Positions 1-9,302 of a stretch of 35,003 bases of DNA are shown piece by piece. Numbering within the stretch: the first letter of the stretch is position 1; each line of letters opens with the position of its first letter. A model generated the notes under the pieces. It ran no database searches and was not told the DNA's origin. It saw only the letters and a program-made list of their open reading frames with translations. Source of the DNA: Secundilactobacillus similis DSM 23365 = JCM 2765 (GTDB taxonomy: Bacteria > Bacillota > Bacilli > Lactobacillales > Lactobacillaceae); the NCBI RefSeq assembly GCF_001311075.1, contig NZ_BBAD01000029.1, positions 1 through 35,003 on the forward strand, written 5' to 3'. The translations under genes and the position numbers were made by a program.

Positions 1-338
1 GACTTTAGTGTTTGTCGACTCAACGTCAGTCGTTGTAATACTGTCGCAAGCTGTTCAGCTAAGCACTTGAGATGATCTGCAATAGTGCCGAATTGCGCAA
101 TGCGAGATGCAGGTAGGCGACTAGGTGGATGCTGTATCGCGATAATTGGTGGTTGTTGACGAACTTCCAACAACCGCCAATTATCGGGGACAAATTGAAG
201 ACTTGCACGGTTTTTGGCGAGGCTTCAATTTGAGGACTGAGACCGCCCTTTGGCTCAGGCCGGCCCCACAGCAGGAACCTAGTCGCCTACCGGAATCGAC
301 AGTTCAAACCAATCACCGCACTTCACAAACTAAACCGC
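1..338 (-). repeat. Structured repeat family I, copy A
   Basis: Reverse-complement copy of the sequences near 9302-9632 and 34551-34870. The closing helix is 112-125 paired with 278-291 (GGTAGGCGACTAGG with CCTAGTCGCCTACC, 14 perfect pairs). Inside it are a short TGCTGTG helix, a CTGAG/CTCAG hairpin, a 9-bp AAATTGAAG hairpin and a roughly 17-bp hairpin containing GATAATTGG. Copies B and C keep the same helices with different bases. Similarity continues to position 1, so the copy may extend beyond the window. No convincing protein is encoded. I do not recognise the family; a structured RNA or a DNA-structure repeat are both possible. Confidence 0.8.
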
Positions 339-380
339 ATTATGCTTACGCTGGACACGAACGACAGCAAGTCCCATCAA

Positions 381-442
381 TTGACACATGATACCGACTA
401 GTCTAATCTATTAGAATTATGCAATCATTCCGATGATATAAT
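381..442 (+). promoter_or_regulatory. Promoter region of the antiporter gene
   Basis: An extended -10 (TGATATAAT at 434-442) lies about 35 bases before the antiporter start, with only a weak -35. A second candidate upstream pairs TTGACA (381-386) with TAATCT (404-409) at 17-bp spacing. Either could drive the gene. Confidence 0.5.
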
Positions 443-477
443 TAGGGTAGAATAGGGCAAGAAAGCGGGGGACGGCT

Positions 478-2054
478 ATGACGTTGATGATATCGACCAG
501 CCTGTGGTTATTGGCGGCGGTCGTGAGTATTTTGGTGGCGCAGGTGGTGCCGCGGGTTTCGGCGAACTACGTGAGTTTAGTGATTGGGGCACTCATGTTT
601 TTGATTCCCGTGATTCGGCAGCACGTGGTGGCGTTTGATTCAGAGGTGTTTATGGGGCTGATCGTGGCGCCGTTGCTCTTTTTTGAAGGACAGAGCACCC
701 GAATGAACTTGGTTGGACGAAAGTTGCGCTATATTGTTCAATTGACGGTGAGCTTAGTCTTGATTGGACTGGCCGTCGTTGGCGTGAGTGTTTGGTGGCT
801 GGGTGGCATTAGCTTACCGCTAGCGTTTATGCTGGTGGCAATTGGTGCGCCAACGGATGCGACGGCCACGCAGTCGGTGACTAACGGGTTAAAGATGCCT
901 GCTTCAACTGGGACGCTGTTAAAACTAGAGTCATTATTCAATGATGCTTCAGGTATTATCCTATTAAACATGGCAGTGCTGTGGTACATCAACGGATACG
1001 TCAACGTTAAAGAAACGGCGGTGGATTTTTTAATCTCAGCCGGTGGTGGCGCAGTCCTTGGATTCGTTGCGGCGTGGGTGATCGTTTTGTGGCGCCAGCG
1101 GTTATTGCGAACGGCTTACAACGTGTTAAATGCGCAGGTGTTACTCTACATCGTCACGCCGTTTGTGCTCTATTACGTAGCGGAAGCGGTGCACGTTTCC
1201 GGCATCATTGCGGTGGTTTGTGCCGGGCTGGTGCATAACGCTGAGGCGCAACGAAGTCGGTTGATCAATTCGCCGCAGATTCACTTTAGTTTAGATTTAG
1301 TCACCATGATTACGGAAATCTTCAACAGTACGGTATTTGTGGTGCTGGGCTTTTTGTTCGTTCAAATCGTGACGAATCAGCGGTTGGTGGCGCATGCCGG
1401 TAACTGGGTGTTGATTGGGGTTATTTTGTATGTTGTTAGTGTAATCGTCCGGTATGGGTACGGGCGTTTGAGAATCCATCTTACTCGCCGATTGGCAACG
1501 ATTTTTTCGTTAGGTGGCGTTCATGGTGCGGTGACTTTAGCGTTAGCCTATACAATTGCGGAGCGCCACATTCAGCGGGGCGATTTTGATTTGATTCTGT
1601 TGTCGGCGAGTGTGTTGATTCTGTTAAGCATGATCGTGCCGACGATCGCGTTCCAATTTCTGTTAGAACCGGAACCAAGTAACCGGGATCTGGTCAGAGA
1701 AGTCGATGAAATTAAAGTGAAGATGGTACATCAAGCCATCGATGCGGTGCAATCGATGTACCTACCGGAGCGAGTGAAGCGTTCAGTTGTCTTTGATCTC
1801 ATGACGCAAAAACAAAAGACCCGGACGAGAGATTTCGTCCACGCCTGGCTGGATGTCTCAAGCACCCGGAATTTACGGACGCTGAAAAGGAACTGGAAAT
1901 GCGGGCGTTCATCAACGCGTTCAAGCAGGAGCGGGAGTATCTGGACATGATCTCGCAGAGTGAAGCGAAGTATCAGCAGTGTGTGTATCAGCTCTATAAT
2001 GAAGTCCTACTGGCAGAGTCGTTGGTGGTGGGGCCGAATGTGTTTGAGGAATAG
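478..2054 (+). CDS. Na+/H+ antiporter, CPA1 family (frameshifted near 1858)
   Basis: Membrane cation/proton exchanger expected to expel Na+ and support pH homeostasis. The protein has a run of hydrophobic helices across about residues 5-395 and a charged cytoplasmic tail. Family motifs are visible: GAPTDATA at 123-130 and ESLFNDASG at 151-159, where the Asn-Asp pair is the expected ion-binding site. GGGGGA precedes the ATG. The first frame stops early at 1950, but the next frame continues naturally (HPEFTDAEKELEMRAF and onward) to a TAG at 2052-2054. One base is missing around 1857-1861. Only the tail is affected. The TAG is also the first base triplet of a family II repeat. Substrate (Na+, K+ or both) is not decidable here. 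Confidence 0.85.
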
Positions 2055-2285
2055 AGAGTGGAACGAAGCGGTTAGAGATCGGAGCATAAGTCCCTCTTAC
2101 CATAAGCCCGGTTTTGGGGGCTTGTGGTAAGAGGGGCTTATGTGCAGATCTCTGCTTCGTGGAACTCATTTCGGCGCAGTAGCCAGAACGCAGTGTCGCT
2201 GACAAACTTCAAAATAGAACCGATAAGCGAAAAGGCGATTCCAAGCGGCGCCGAAACCAAAGTAATCGGAAAGCACGTCGCCAGT
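2052..2285 (+). repeat. Hairpin repeat family II, copy 1 (starts at antiporter stop codon)
   Basis: The element begins with the antiporter's TAG followed by AGAG. Tier 1 pairs GAGT/ACTC and ACGAAGC/GCTTCGT across a symmetric GGA/GGA internal loop. A 4-nt bulge (GGTT) follows on the 5' side only. Tier 2 pairs AGAGATC with GATCTCT. After a 4x4 internal loop, tier 3 is a roughly 25-bp stem starting CATAAG, closed by a GGTTTTG loop. Downstream, TTTCGGCGC at about 2169 can pair with GCGCCGAAA at about 2249, enclosing a 70-nt domain, followed by a box AAGCACGTCGCCAG. Arms of copies 2-4 differ but keep this plan. No T-run follows the stem, so it is not a standard intrinsic terminator. Confidence 0.85.
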
Positions 2286-2311
2286 AAGCAATTGGCAAGT
2301 ATTGAACTACT

Positions 2312-2492
2312 GGTTTTGGGGGCTTGTGGCAAGAGGGGCTTATGTGCAGATCTCTGCTTCGTGTAGCGCATTTCGGCGCAGTAGCCAGAACGCAGTGTCG
2401 CTGACAGACTTCACAATAGGATCAAAAAGCAGAAAGGCAACTCCAAGCGGCGCCGGAACCAAAGTAATAGTAAAGCGCGTTGCCGCAAGCAC
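2312..2492 (+). repeat. Hairpin repeat family II, partial copy 1b
   Basis: Direct repeat of copy 1 at a 202-base offset. It starts at the hairpin loop (GGTTTTGGGGG) and retains the 3' arms, the TTTCGGCGC box and the GCGCCG partner. The whole 5' half of the hairpin and the stop codon are missing, so the main stem cannot form within this copy. Confidence 0.8.
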
Positions 2493-2511
2493 ACCGTAAT
2501 AGCAAAGTTCC

Positions 2512-2570
2512 GGTTTTATGACTTGTAGCAGGAAGGGCTTACGTGCAAGTCTCATCCAACGTCCCTCAAA
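2512..2570 (+). repeat. Hairpin repeat family II, degenerate copy 1c
   Basis: Begins CGGTTTTATGACTTG, again about 200 bases after the previous unit. It resembles only the loop and 3' arm of copies 1 and 1b, with many changes, and fades out before the terminator at 2574. Confidence 0.6.
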
Positions 2571-2573
2571 TAA

Positions 2574-2629
2574 CAATTCAAAAAACGGTTCACACGCCCA
2601 ATCCGGTAGTGTGAACCGTTTTTGAATTG
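2574..2629. terminator. Bidirectional intrinsic terminator
   Basis: Near-perfect inverted repeat: CAATTC then a run of A, CGGTTCACAC, a loop, GTGTGAACCG, a run of T, then GAATTG. It sits just past the reductase stop on the minus strand and after the repeat array on the plus strand. Confidence 0.85.
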
Positions 2630-2635
2630 ATAAGA

Positions 2636-3663
2636 CTACACAATCCCCAAATCAATCATCGACTGCGCCGTCGCAATAATCGCGTCCTTCGCAGTCCCAT
2701 GTTGCCAGCCCAGTAACGTTGTGGCTTTGGCGTCACTAGTTTCCGCATACTTGCCCGCAACGGAGGCAACCATGCGCATCATCGGATTGGCTTTAGCGGC
2801 GAGTTTCAGCACGGGCGTTGGCACGACCTTGGTGGGTAACTTTGGCGCGTAGCTGGAAACGCCTCGCGAAGAATGTTGGCAACGTCCAACATTGAGTAAG
2901 TTTCACCAGTAGTGGCTAAGAACCGTTCACCAGCAGCCTTTGGTGAAGTCATGGCGAGTAAATGCAGACTAGCAACATCACGCACGTCAACGTAGCCTGA
3001 ATCAACTTCGGGCACGACCTTGGTTTTACCCGTCAACAGGTCCTGAATTTGGATGTTGGAGTGGGAGTAGTCGCTGGCGAGAACAGGTCCCATCACGGCA
3101 ACCGGGTTAACGGTACTGAGTTCAAGCCCGCTATCATCTTGGGCGATGAAGTCCCAAGCTGCACGTTCGGAAAGCGTTTTGGATTTTTGGTAGGGGTGGA
3201 TGCCCTTAGCGGAAAGATCTGACCAGTCGGCCTCAGTGTATGGAGTGGTCCGATGCTTGTGACCGGCAAAGATGGCGCCGTAAGCGGAGGTCAACACCAC
3301 CCGTTTCAAATGCGCGGCGCTGGCTGCCCGTAGGACGTACAGCACACCGTTGATGGCGGGTTGAATCATTTCGTTTTCATCTTTAAAGTTCAAGGTTGGG
3401 GTCGGTGACGCCGGGTGGATCGCGTAGGTTGCGCCGGCCATGACTTGGTCCCAGTTGTCTTCGTGTGTTAAATCAGCTTCGACAAACGAAAGGTCACTGA
3501 AATCAGTTTGACCGCCGTTAGCCAGCATGGTTTTGATCAATTCAGTTTTGGCAAGTGAACGGACGGTGGTTCGAACTGCGTAGCCCTGTTGCAAGAGTTT
3601 GAGAATGATGTGACTGGCAATGAAGCCACTGCCACCGGTAACGACAACGAGTTGTTTTGACAT
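2636..3663 (-). CDS. NAD(P)-dependent reductase, extended SDR family (frameshifted near 2852)
   Basis: Cytoplasmic oxidoreductase of the dihydroflavonol-reductase-like / aldehyde reductase branch of extended SDRs, expected to reduce a carbonyl with NADPH. The Rossmann motif TGGSGFIAS is at residues 9-17, Ser126 is in LTSAYG, and the catalytic YxxxK is Tyr158/Lys162. AGGAGG lies 9 bases before the ATG. The long frame ends in unnatural sequence after EAFPA. Restoring one base near 2850-2856 gives YAPKLPTKVV and a normal C-terminus ending DLGIV, about 342 residues in all. It is divergent from the TetR gene at 3954, which probably controls it. Substrate unknown. Confidence 0.85.
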
Positions 3664-3693
3664 GGATGATGCCTCCTGAATGAATTTTAATTA

Positions 3694-3707
3694 GTTACAA
3701 ATGTAAC
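3694..3707. promoter_or_regulatory. Candidate TetR operator
   Basis: Palindrome GTTACAAATGTAAC, with 5-bp arms, just upstream of the reductase ribosome binding site. A similar half site (TTGTAAC) overlaps the -35 of the regulator's own promoter. Assignment to the adjacent TetR protein is inference from position. Confidence 0.45.
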
Positions 3708-3887
3708 GTTAGTGGAGTCATCATAATCGGTATTGAGCGAAGTATCAAGTGGAATTGGGGCATCTGTGACAGAACCGATGAAGTGATATGACAGCTTGTA
3801 ATTCGGTATCAATGTGAATGACAGCAAAATAAGTAATTGAAATGAACAAGGATAATCATCGGTTTTAATGGCTAAGTAGAGTGACAC

Positions 3888-3916
3888 TTGTAACACTGTG
3901 AGAAATCAGGTATAGT
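3888..3916 (+). promoter_or_regulatory. Sigma-A promoter of the TetR gene
   Basis: TTGTAA (3888-3893), 17-bp spacer, TATAGT (3911-3916), about 38 bases upstream of the start codon. Confidence 0.7.
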
Positions 3917-3953
3917 AGCTTCAATTAACACGCTACTTTAGGAGGAAAGCCAC

Positions 3954-4541
3954 ATGTCAGCAACCAAGCACGCTCAACAGTTAAAACAAGATTCACAGGA
4001 TTACCTGACCACTGCGTTATTTCAGTTACTGGAGACTCACGACCTGCATGAGATTAAAATCACGGCGCTAGTGAAGCGGGCCGGCGTCAGTCGAATGGCG
4101 TTTTACCGCAACTATGAGTCTTTAGCTGATTTACTGCGGGCGTATTTTGAACCGAAAGTGACGGCATTATTTAACGATGTGATCTTACAGGTATCGCACG
4201 AAAAGAAGGCGGCGGATATGGCAGCCTTTTTCGAGGAATTTGAACACGCCCTGACACTGGCCGTTAACCGGCACTTTGAGGACATTATTCGTCAAATTTT
4301 TAACGAGAATATGGCCCGCTATTATCCGAAGACCGCAGTCTGGCAACAATTAACGCCTACTCAACAGACTTACTGGGTCGCCTTTATGAGTGACGGGGTG
4401 TATGCGATTTGGCGGCAGTGGTTTCTAGACGGCCGGCAAGCCCCAATCGAAACGATTCACGGGCTAGTAGGGGCGTTCCAGCGCGCCACCGCCGTTGCGC
4501 TAACGGCCGGGGGACCAAGCCCGCTAGAGCTTAAAAACTGA
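3954..4541 (+). CDS. TetR/AcrR family transcriptional regulator
   Basis: DNA-binding repressor of 195 residues. The helix-turn-helix lies at about residues 33-60 (ITALVKRAGVSRMAFYRNYE), and the rest is a helical ligand-binding and dimerisation domain. AGGAGG is well placed before the ATG. It is transcribed divergently from the SDR reductase at 2636-3663, a common arrangement in which the regulator represses both itself and the enzyme. The ligand is unknown. Length and composition are normal and no frameshift is seen. Confidence 0.85.
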   Translation: MSATKHAQQLKQDSQDYLTTALFQLLETHDLHEIKITALVKRAGVSRMAFYRNYESLADLLRAYFEPKVTALFNDVILQVSHEKKAADMAAFFEEFEHALTLAVNRHFEDIIRQIFNENMARYYPKTAVWQQLTPTQQTYWVAFMSDGVYAIWRQWFLDGRQAPIETIHGLVGAFQRATAVALTAGGPSPLELKN

Positions 4542-4637
4542 TGAGGATTCGTTCAAAATACCAGCGGGTGACCGGCTTTTGTGGCATAATATAGTTTCAA
4601 GGATTTTTAAAAACAGATCAAAGAAGGCATTCGAGCG

Positions 4638-5403
4638 ATGAACAACAATCCAATCGGGGTGTTTGACTCAGGTGTCGGCGGCATCAGCACGCTGAACGAG
4701 TTAACGAAGCAGTTCCCCAATGAACGGTTTATTTTCTATGGTGACACAAAGAATGCGCCCTACGGCAGTAAAACGCCGGATGAGGTTTTTCAGTGCACCC
4801 AGCGCGTCATGGACGAGCTATTGGCACAACACGTTAAGGCGGTTGTGATTGCTTGTAACACAGCAACCAGCGCAGCCAAGCCACGGTTGATGCAGGCTTA
4901 TCCGGAGACCCCAATAGTCGGGATCGAACCAGCGCTAAAGGAGGCCATTGATGATGGCAGCCACAATATTTTGGTGATGGGCACACAGTTAACGGTTCAC
5001 TTGCCAAAGTTTCAAACGATGATGGCCAAGTACCAAAGTGACCACAACATTTACGCCGTGCCGTGTCCCGGTTTAGCGGACTACGTTGAGCGGGATGACC
5101 GATCCGGCAGCGTTGAACGAGTTGCTGACGACGTTATTGGCACCGTACTTGGATAAGCCAATCGACGGGATCGTGTTAGGCTGCACCCACTATCCATTTG
5201 TGCGGGATGCGATTAGCGCGCTGTTTAAGCCGGGAATTCCGGTTCACACTGGGTTTGAAGGGGTTGCGAAACAACTTCGCCACGTGTTAGTTGAACATGA
5301 TGGCTTGACGGCTGCCACTACGCCGGGTGATGTGACTTGGATGAGTAGTGAACCTGATGCAGTTGATTATTATCAAAGTTTGTATGACATGTTGAAAAAG
5401 TAA
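4638..5403 (+). CDS. murI: Glutamate racemase (frameshifted near 5087)
   Basis: Converts L-glutamate to D-glutamate for peptidoglycan synthesis in the cytoplasm. Expected motifs are present: DSGVGG at residues 10-15, YGDT, the first catalytic Cys73 in ACNTATS, and the second catalytic Cys in GCTHYPF downstream. The reading frame breaks inside DYVE: the next frame resumes GMTDPAALNELLTTLL and runs to the stop. The total length needs one extra base removed or two restored. MurI is normally essential, so the break is most likely a sequence error. The rebuilt protein is about 255 residues, slightly short for the family. Confidence 0.9.
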
Positions 5404-5408
5404 GTAAG

Positions 5409-5455
5409 AAAAGGACACCCAAATCGCTTGAAATAGTGATTTAGGCGTCCTTTTT
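5409..5455. terminator. Bidirectional intrinsic terminator
   Basis: AAAAGGACACC and GGCGTCCTTTTT flank a loop, between the convergent murI and the secreted-protein gene. Confidence 0.8.
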
Positions 5456-5465
5456 ATTAAACATA

Positions 5466-6335
5466 TTATTCTGTACCGATGACGGTAAAGTAAGGTGTTC
5501 CGCCAAGATGATAAATACTAGCCACGGCTTTTTTACCACCGTAGGCATCATCGTTGTACTGGTATGGCGTATGCATGTTGGTGAGGGCTAAGCGGTATTT
5601 ATAGTTACCCGACCGGCGAACTTGTTGATCGTTCATGCCAGCTAAATGCTTAGCGTAATAGAGATAAACGGTGTTATTGCGCTTGATCGTATGCGTGATT
5701 TTAGCCGATGAGGTTGGCTTGGTGTCGTAGTGGGATTCCAGCGTGCCCCAAAACGAGCCGTATTTTTTAGGATCATTGTTATAGGTTTCAATGTAGCCAT
5801 CCGAAGTGAGCTTAACGGCGTCCACGTTTCGGTTCAGCGTCTTGATGCTCCCCAGACCGCCGGTGTACAGTGTGCCACTACCGTATGGCAGCGCGTAAGC
5901 GGGTCGGTGGATCTGAACGACCTGTTTCGGTGATAATTTAAATGAGACTGCGCCGAAGCCGTAGACGTGCTTGTTGACGAGTCGGGACTTTAAATGATAG
6001 CTGATGTTTGGCGTCATATAGCCTGTTGTATAGGCATCCTTTTGCGAGGCGGCCCCATGATGATACCGTTGCGCGCCAATGATCGTGCCCTTTGCCAGTT
6101 TCAGCGTTTTATTAATGGCATGAGAATTAGTCACGGCTGAGTAGGTCACGTTGACCTTAGTTGCGTGTTTGAGCCGATACCAGTTCGTCGCAAAGCCGCC
6201 GTCGTTAGCGCCGTACGTGTAGACGTCGATTTTGGTCCGTTTTGGTTGGCTTGAATTCGCCTGACCGGTTGATGTTGTTAGACCAATGCCGACCAGGGTG
6301 AGACTTGCGAGTACGATGGTGGTTAGTTTAGACAC
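5466..6335 (-). CDS. Secreted protein of unknown function
   Basis: I do not recognise a domain. The 289-residue product starts at GTG, with GGGGAGG 8 bases upstream. An N-terminal signal peptide is clear: Lys at residue 3, a hydrophobic core (TTIVLASLTLVGIGL) and a likely AxA-type cleavage before NSSQPKR. The mature part is rich in Tyr, Lys and Thr, lacks cysteines, and has the beta-rich look of lactobacillus surface or extracellular proteins. There is no LPXTG anchor or other wall-binding motif, so it is probably released or loosely associated. A TATAAT box at 6360-6365 may be its -10. Confidence 0.7.
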   Translation of the reverse strand: MSKLTTIVLASLTLVGIGLTTSTGQANSSQPKRTKIDVYTYGANDGGFATNWYRLKHATKVNVTYSAVTNSHAINKTLKLAKGTIIGAQRYHHGAASQKDAYTTGYMTPNISYHLKSRLVNKHVYGFGAVSFKLSPKQVVQIHRPAYALPYGSGTLYTGGLGSIKTLNRNVDAVKLTSDGYIETYNNDPKKYGSFWGTLESHYDTKPTSSAKITHTIKRNNTVYLYYAKHLAGMNDQQVRRSGNYKYRLALTNMHTPYQYNDDAYGGKKAVASIYHLGGTPYFTVIGTE

Positions 6336-6535
6336 GGTAATTCCTCCCCTTTAAACACCATTATATCATGGGAAATGGTGAGAAAATATTACACTTTATT
6401 GGCGTCGTCGGCAAGGAAAGTGATGAGGGACAGTGAATTTAGCTTGCCAAAAATGAGAAAATGGGGTAATTTAGACGGATAGCACCCTACATATACACAT
6501 CTAATTTTAATCTTATTTTTTCGGAGGTTTTTCAT

Positions 6536-7027
6536 ATGAGCAACGAAACGGCACCTTTGGGGTTGGAACCCATTACCCAATACTTATCGCATCACAATAA
6601 TGATTACCACAACATGGTTGTTGGTAATTTAATTAGCATCGCCAATGTGACCGGGGTCACGATGGAACAACTTATTAATGAGTTTGATACTCAGCGGGCC
6701 CAGTTACGAAAGCTGGCAGACATTGATGTGACCGAATTTGACGGCTTCCACTCAATGGCCTACGATGCCGGGTCAAACAGCTTGATCAAGGTGGCTTTTG
6801 GTGATAATCAAAATAACCGCCAGCCGAACTTCTTTGGCATGCTGAATCTGGCGCATGAAGAATACGAACGGGCGGCGAATGCGGATGGTGAACCCAACGC
6901 AGTTTTTGAAGCTAATCATGGCGATTTGTCGATTAAAATCACCGCTGATGGGGTTACCGTAACTGGTGGCGATGAAACGTTACAGAATTACGTGACCGCC
7001 GTAGTGACGACAGGGTACACGGCTTAA
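6536..7027 (+). CDS. Hypothetical cytoplasmic protein
   Basis: Family not recognised. The 163-residue protein is acidic, with no signal peptide or membrane helix. GGAGG lies 8 bases before the ATG, and a strong terminator follows at 7046, so it is a genuine single-gene unit. About residues 1-60 look helical, while the C-terminal half alternates short hydrophobic strands (LSIKITADGVTVTGG). Neighbours give no functional clue: upstream is a divergent secreted protein and downstream is leuC. Confidence 0.65.
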   Translation: MSNETAPLGLEPITQYLSHHNNDYHNMVVGNLISIANVTGVTMEQLINEFDTQRAQLRKLADIDVTEFDGFHSMAYDAGSNSLIKVAFGDNQNNRQPNFFGMLNLAHEEYERAANADGEPNAVFEANHGDLSIKITADGVTVTGGDETLQNYVTAVVTTGYTA

Positions 7028-7045
7028 TTGAATTGGAATAATTGT

Positions 7046-7092
7046 GCGAGTTCGAGACTTTCCAGTGCGGAATGGGCTTGAGCTCGCTTTTT
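7046..7092 (+). terminator. Intrinsic terminator
   Basis: GCGAGTTCGAG pairs with CTTGAGCTCGC (11 pairs including G-T), followed by a run of six T. Confidence 0.85.
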
Positions 7093-7255
7093 TGTGGTGG
7101 TTGCCCCCCATTTAGAGACAACGTTGAAATACGAGGTGAAGGGTTAAAAATGGCCCAGTATGAATTTCAGCGTTGTTTATGACCAACCACTTATTCAATA
7201 TCTAAGTTCACAACATATGCCAAAACCCCGTAAAAACACCCCTAAAAGTATGCTA

Positions 7256-7284
7256 TTGCAGCTCTCAGAACCCACTTGTATACT
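7256..7284 (+). promoter_or_regulatory. Sigma-A promoter of leuCD
   Basis: TTGCAG (7256-7261), 17-bp spacer, TATACT (7279-7284), about 70 bases before leuC. Between the terminator at 7092 and this promoter I see nothing else. No T-box or leader peptide rich in Leu codons is obvious. Confidence 0.7.
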
Positions 7285-7356
7285 GATGGTGAGAAACAGA
7301 TGAGATTAGCATGAGTTCGGTTAGCGGTACAAGACCATTAAAGGAGGGCGTTCGTT

Positions 7357-8730
7357 TTGGGCAAAACACTATTTGATAAACTTTGGGATCGGCACGTGGT
7401 GGCCGGTGAACCGGGGGAACCACAGTTGATTTACGTTGACTTGCAGATGTTGCATGAAGTCACCTCACCACAGGCCTTTGAAGGGTTACGGCAAAATCAT
7501 CGAACAGTTCGTCACCCGGAAAAGAACTTTGCTACGTTGGATCATAACGTCCCAACTGAGGATATTTTTAACATTCAAGACGCAATTCGCGAAAACAAAT
7601 TGAAACGTTGGAAGCTAACGTCAAGGAATTTGGAATTCACCTCTGTGACTTAGGCGATAAGGAACAGGGCATCGTTCACGTGATTGGCCCGGAATTAGGA
7701 CTGACGAACCCCGGCATGGTGATTGTTTGTGGTGATTCACATACCGCGACTCACGGGGCATTTGGCGCGATGGCCTTCGGAATTGGGACCAGTGAAGTGG
7801 AGCACGTGCTGGCGACGCAGACGATTTGGCAAACTAAGCCGAAAAATATGGGCGTTCACGTTCATGGCAAGTTACCAAAGGGCGTTTACGCTAAGGACGT
7901 TATTCTTGGGTTGATTGCCCGCGAAGGGGTGGCCTTTGGGAATGGTTATTCCGTTGAGTATTACGGTGAAACCATCGAAGGCTTAACGATGGAAGAACGG
8001 ATGAGCATCTGTAACATGACGATCGAAGGTGGCGCTAAATACGGTTGTATCAAACCCGACCAAACAACTTTCGATTACATTAAAGGCCGTAAGTATGCGC
8101 CAGAAGATTACGAAACGGCCGTGGCGGATTGGAAGATGCTATATACTGACAGTCCTGACGATTTTGATAAAATTATCGACTTTGACGTTAGTGACTTGGC
8201 ACCACAGGTTTCTTGGGGCACTAATCCGGGCATGACTGTGGGTGTCACAACGCCGTTCCCTGAAATCAAGGATGAGGACGATCGAAAGGCCTATGACTAC
8301 ATCGGCTTAAAACCCGGCCAAACCGCGCAAGATATTCCAGTAACTTATGCTTTCTTTGGGTCATGTACGAATGGCCGGTTATCTGATTTGAAGGCTGCCG
8401 CCAAGGTAATGAAGGCCACCACATTGATCCGAAAGTGACCGCTTGGGTGGTACCGGGGTCGCGGCAGGTTAAGCTTGCTGCTGAAGAGCTGGGATTGGAC
8501 AAAATCTTTACCGATGCGGGTTGCGAATGGCGCGAGCCTGGTTGTTCAGCCTGTTTAGCCATGAATCCCGATAAGATTCCAGCGGGTGAGCACTGTGCCT
8601 CGACTACTAACCGGAACTTTGAAGGTCGGCAAGGGTTGGTGCGCGGACGCATTTAGCCAGTCCTGCCATGGTTGCTTATGCGGCCTTAAACGGACACTTC
8701 ATCGACATCAGAAAGGTGGCAGAATCATGA
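7357..8730 (+). CDS. leuC: 3-isopropylmalate dehydratase large subunit (three frameshifts)
   Basis: Aconitase-family subunit that, with LeuD, isomerises 2- and 3-isopropylmalate in leucine synthesis. It starts at TTG, with GGAGGG 8 bases before it and the usual [13 protein letters not shown] start. Family signatures follow: [19 protein letters not shown], and the three [4Fe-4S] cysteines in GSCTNGR and [13 protein letters not shown]. Three single-base losses break the frame: A-run at 7592-7595 (restores [14 protein letters not shown]), near 8414 (restores [10 protein letters not shown]) and G-run at 8633-8635 (restores [11 protein letters not shown]). Repaired length is about 458 residues, normal. 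The stop overlaps the leuD start. No leuA or leuB lies nearby, so the true substrate could be another 2-hydroxy acid. Confidence 0.88.
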
Positions 8731-9302
8731 GCGCAATTGAAACGGTTGTGAGTCAGTTAGTCCCAATCATGGCGGATAATATTGCAACGGGTGAGCTCGT
8801 GTCACGGGATGTGTTAAAGGAAACCGATAAAGCGAGTTACGCGGATATGCTGTTCTATGGTCAACGCTACCTCGCTTCTGGCGCGAAAAATCCGACCTTT
8901 CCGTTAAATGATCCAGCTCGTCAAACGGCTAAAATTTTAGTCACTGGACGTAACTTTGGCTGTGGGTCATCGTGGGAACACGCTGCTTGGGCGTTGCGAG
9001 ATTATGGATTTCAAGTGGTGATTGCGAAAAGTTTTAGCGATATTTTCTACATGAATGCCATTAAGAACGGCATTTTGCCCGTCACTTTAACCGATGAACA
9101 ATGTGACTGGTTGGCCGCGTTACCAGTAACGGCCGAGGTCACGGTCGATTTGCCGAGTCAGACCGTTCAAGCTCAGGACCGGGTGTTTCAGTTTGAGATT
9201 CTTGATCAGCGGAAACAGCGGTTGACTCAAGGGTTGACGGATATTGATATTACCGACGGCTTTGCGGATGACATTGCGGCGTTTGAACGAAAAATGAAAT
9301 AG
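8727..9302 (+). CDS. leuD: 3-isopropylmalate dehydratase small subunit
   Basis: Small swivel-domain partner of LeuC. The 191-residue product begins at an ATG overlapping the leuC stop (ATGA), which implies translational coupling; AAAGGTGG precedes it. The family core [17 protein letters not shown] is intact at about residues 73-89, followed by [17 protein letters not shown]. The N-terminus differs from well-known LeuD proteins ([20 protein letters not shown] where DTDAIIPKQFL is usual), but the fold landmarks remain. The frame is intact, unlike leuC. It is followed almost immediately by family I repeat copy B. Confidence 0.88.
   Translation: MSAIETVVSQLVPIMADNIATGELVSRDVLKETDKASYADMLFYGQRYLASGAKNPTFPLNDPARQTAKILVTGRNFGCGSSWEHAAWALRDYGFQVVIAKSFSDIFYMNAIKNGILPVTLTDEQCDWLAALPVTAEVTVDLPSQTVQAQDRVFQFEILDQRKQRLTQGLTDIDITDGFADDIAAFERKMK

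Noticed and set aside
1-338. Family I repeat as a group I or group II intron
   Set aside because: It is much too short, has no recognisable domain V or intron-encoded protein, and lies between genes, not inside one.
146-391. Open frame of 81 codons, with similar frames at 9120-9518 and 34584-34802
   Set aside because: They lie inside family I repeats. The repeats vary in a base-pairing manner rather than by codon, and the frames are not consistently open between copies.
2052-2165. Family II hairpin as a plain intrinsic terminator
   Set aside because: The stem is far longer than usual, has conserved bulges and internal loops, and lacks a 3' T-run. Separate ordinary terminators are present near two of the loci.
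1921-2576. Several open frames of 60-94 codons on both strands
   Set aside because: They fall in the antiporter tail and the family II array. Their similarity to each other comes from the repeat, and none has a ribosome binding site.
3687-3896. Open frame of 69 codons on the minus strand
   Set aside because: It lies in the SDR-TetR divergent promoter region, has no ribosome binding site and covers the probable operator.
7357-8730. leuC read as three or four separate genes, or as programmed frameshifting
   Set aside because: No slippery site with stimulatory structure is evident at any of the three breaks. All three are single-base losses, two of them in homopolymers, and comparable breaks affect many unrelated genes in the window.
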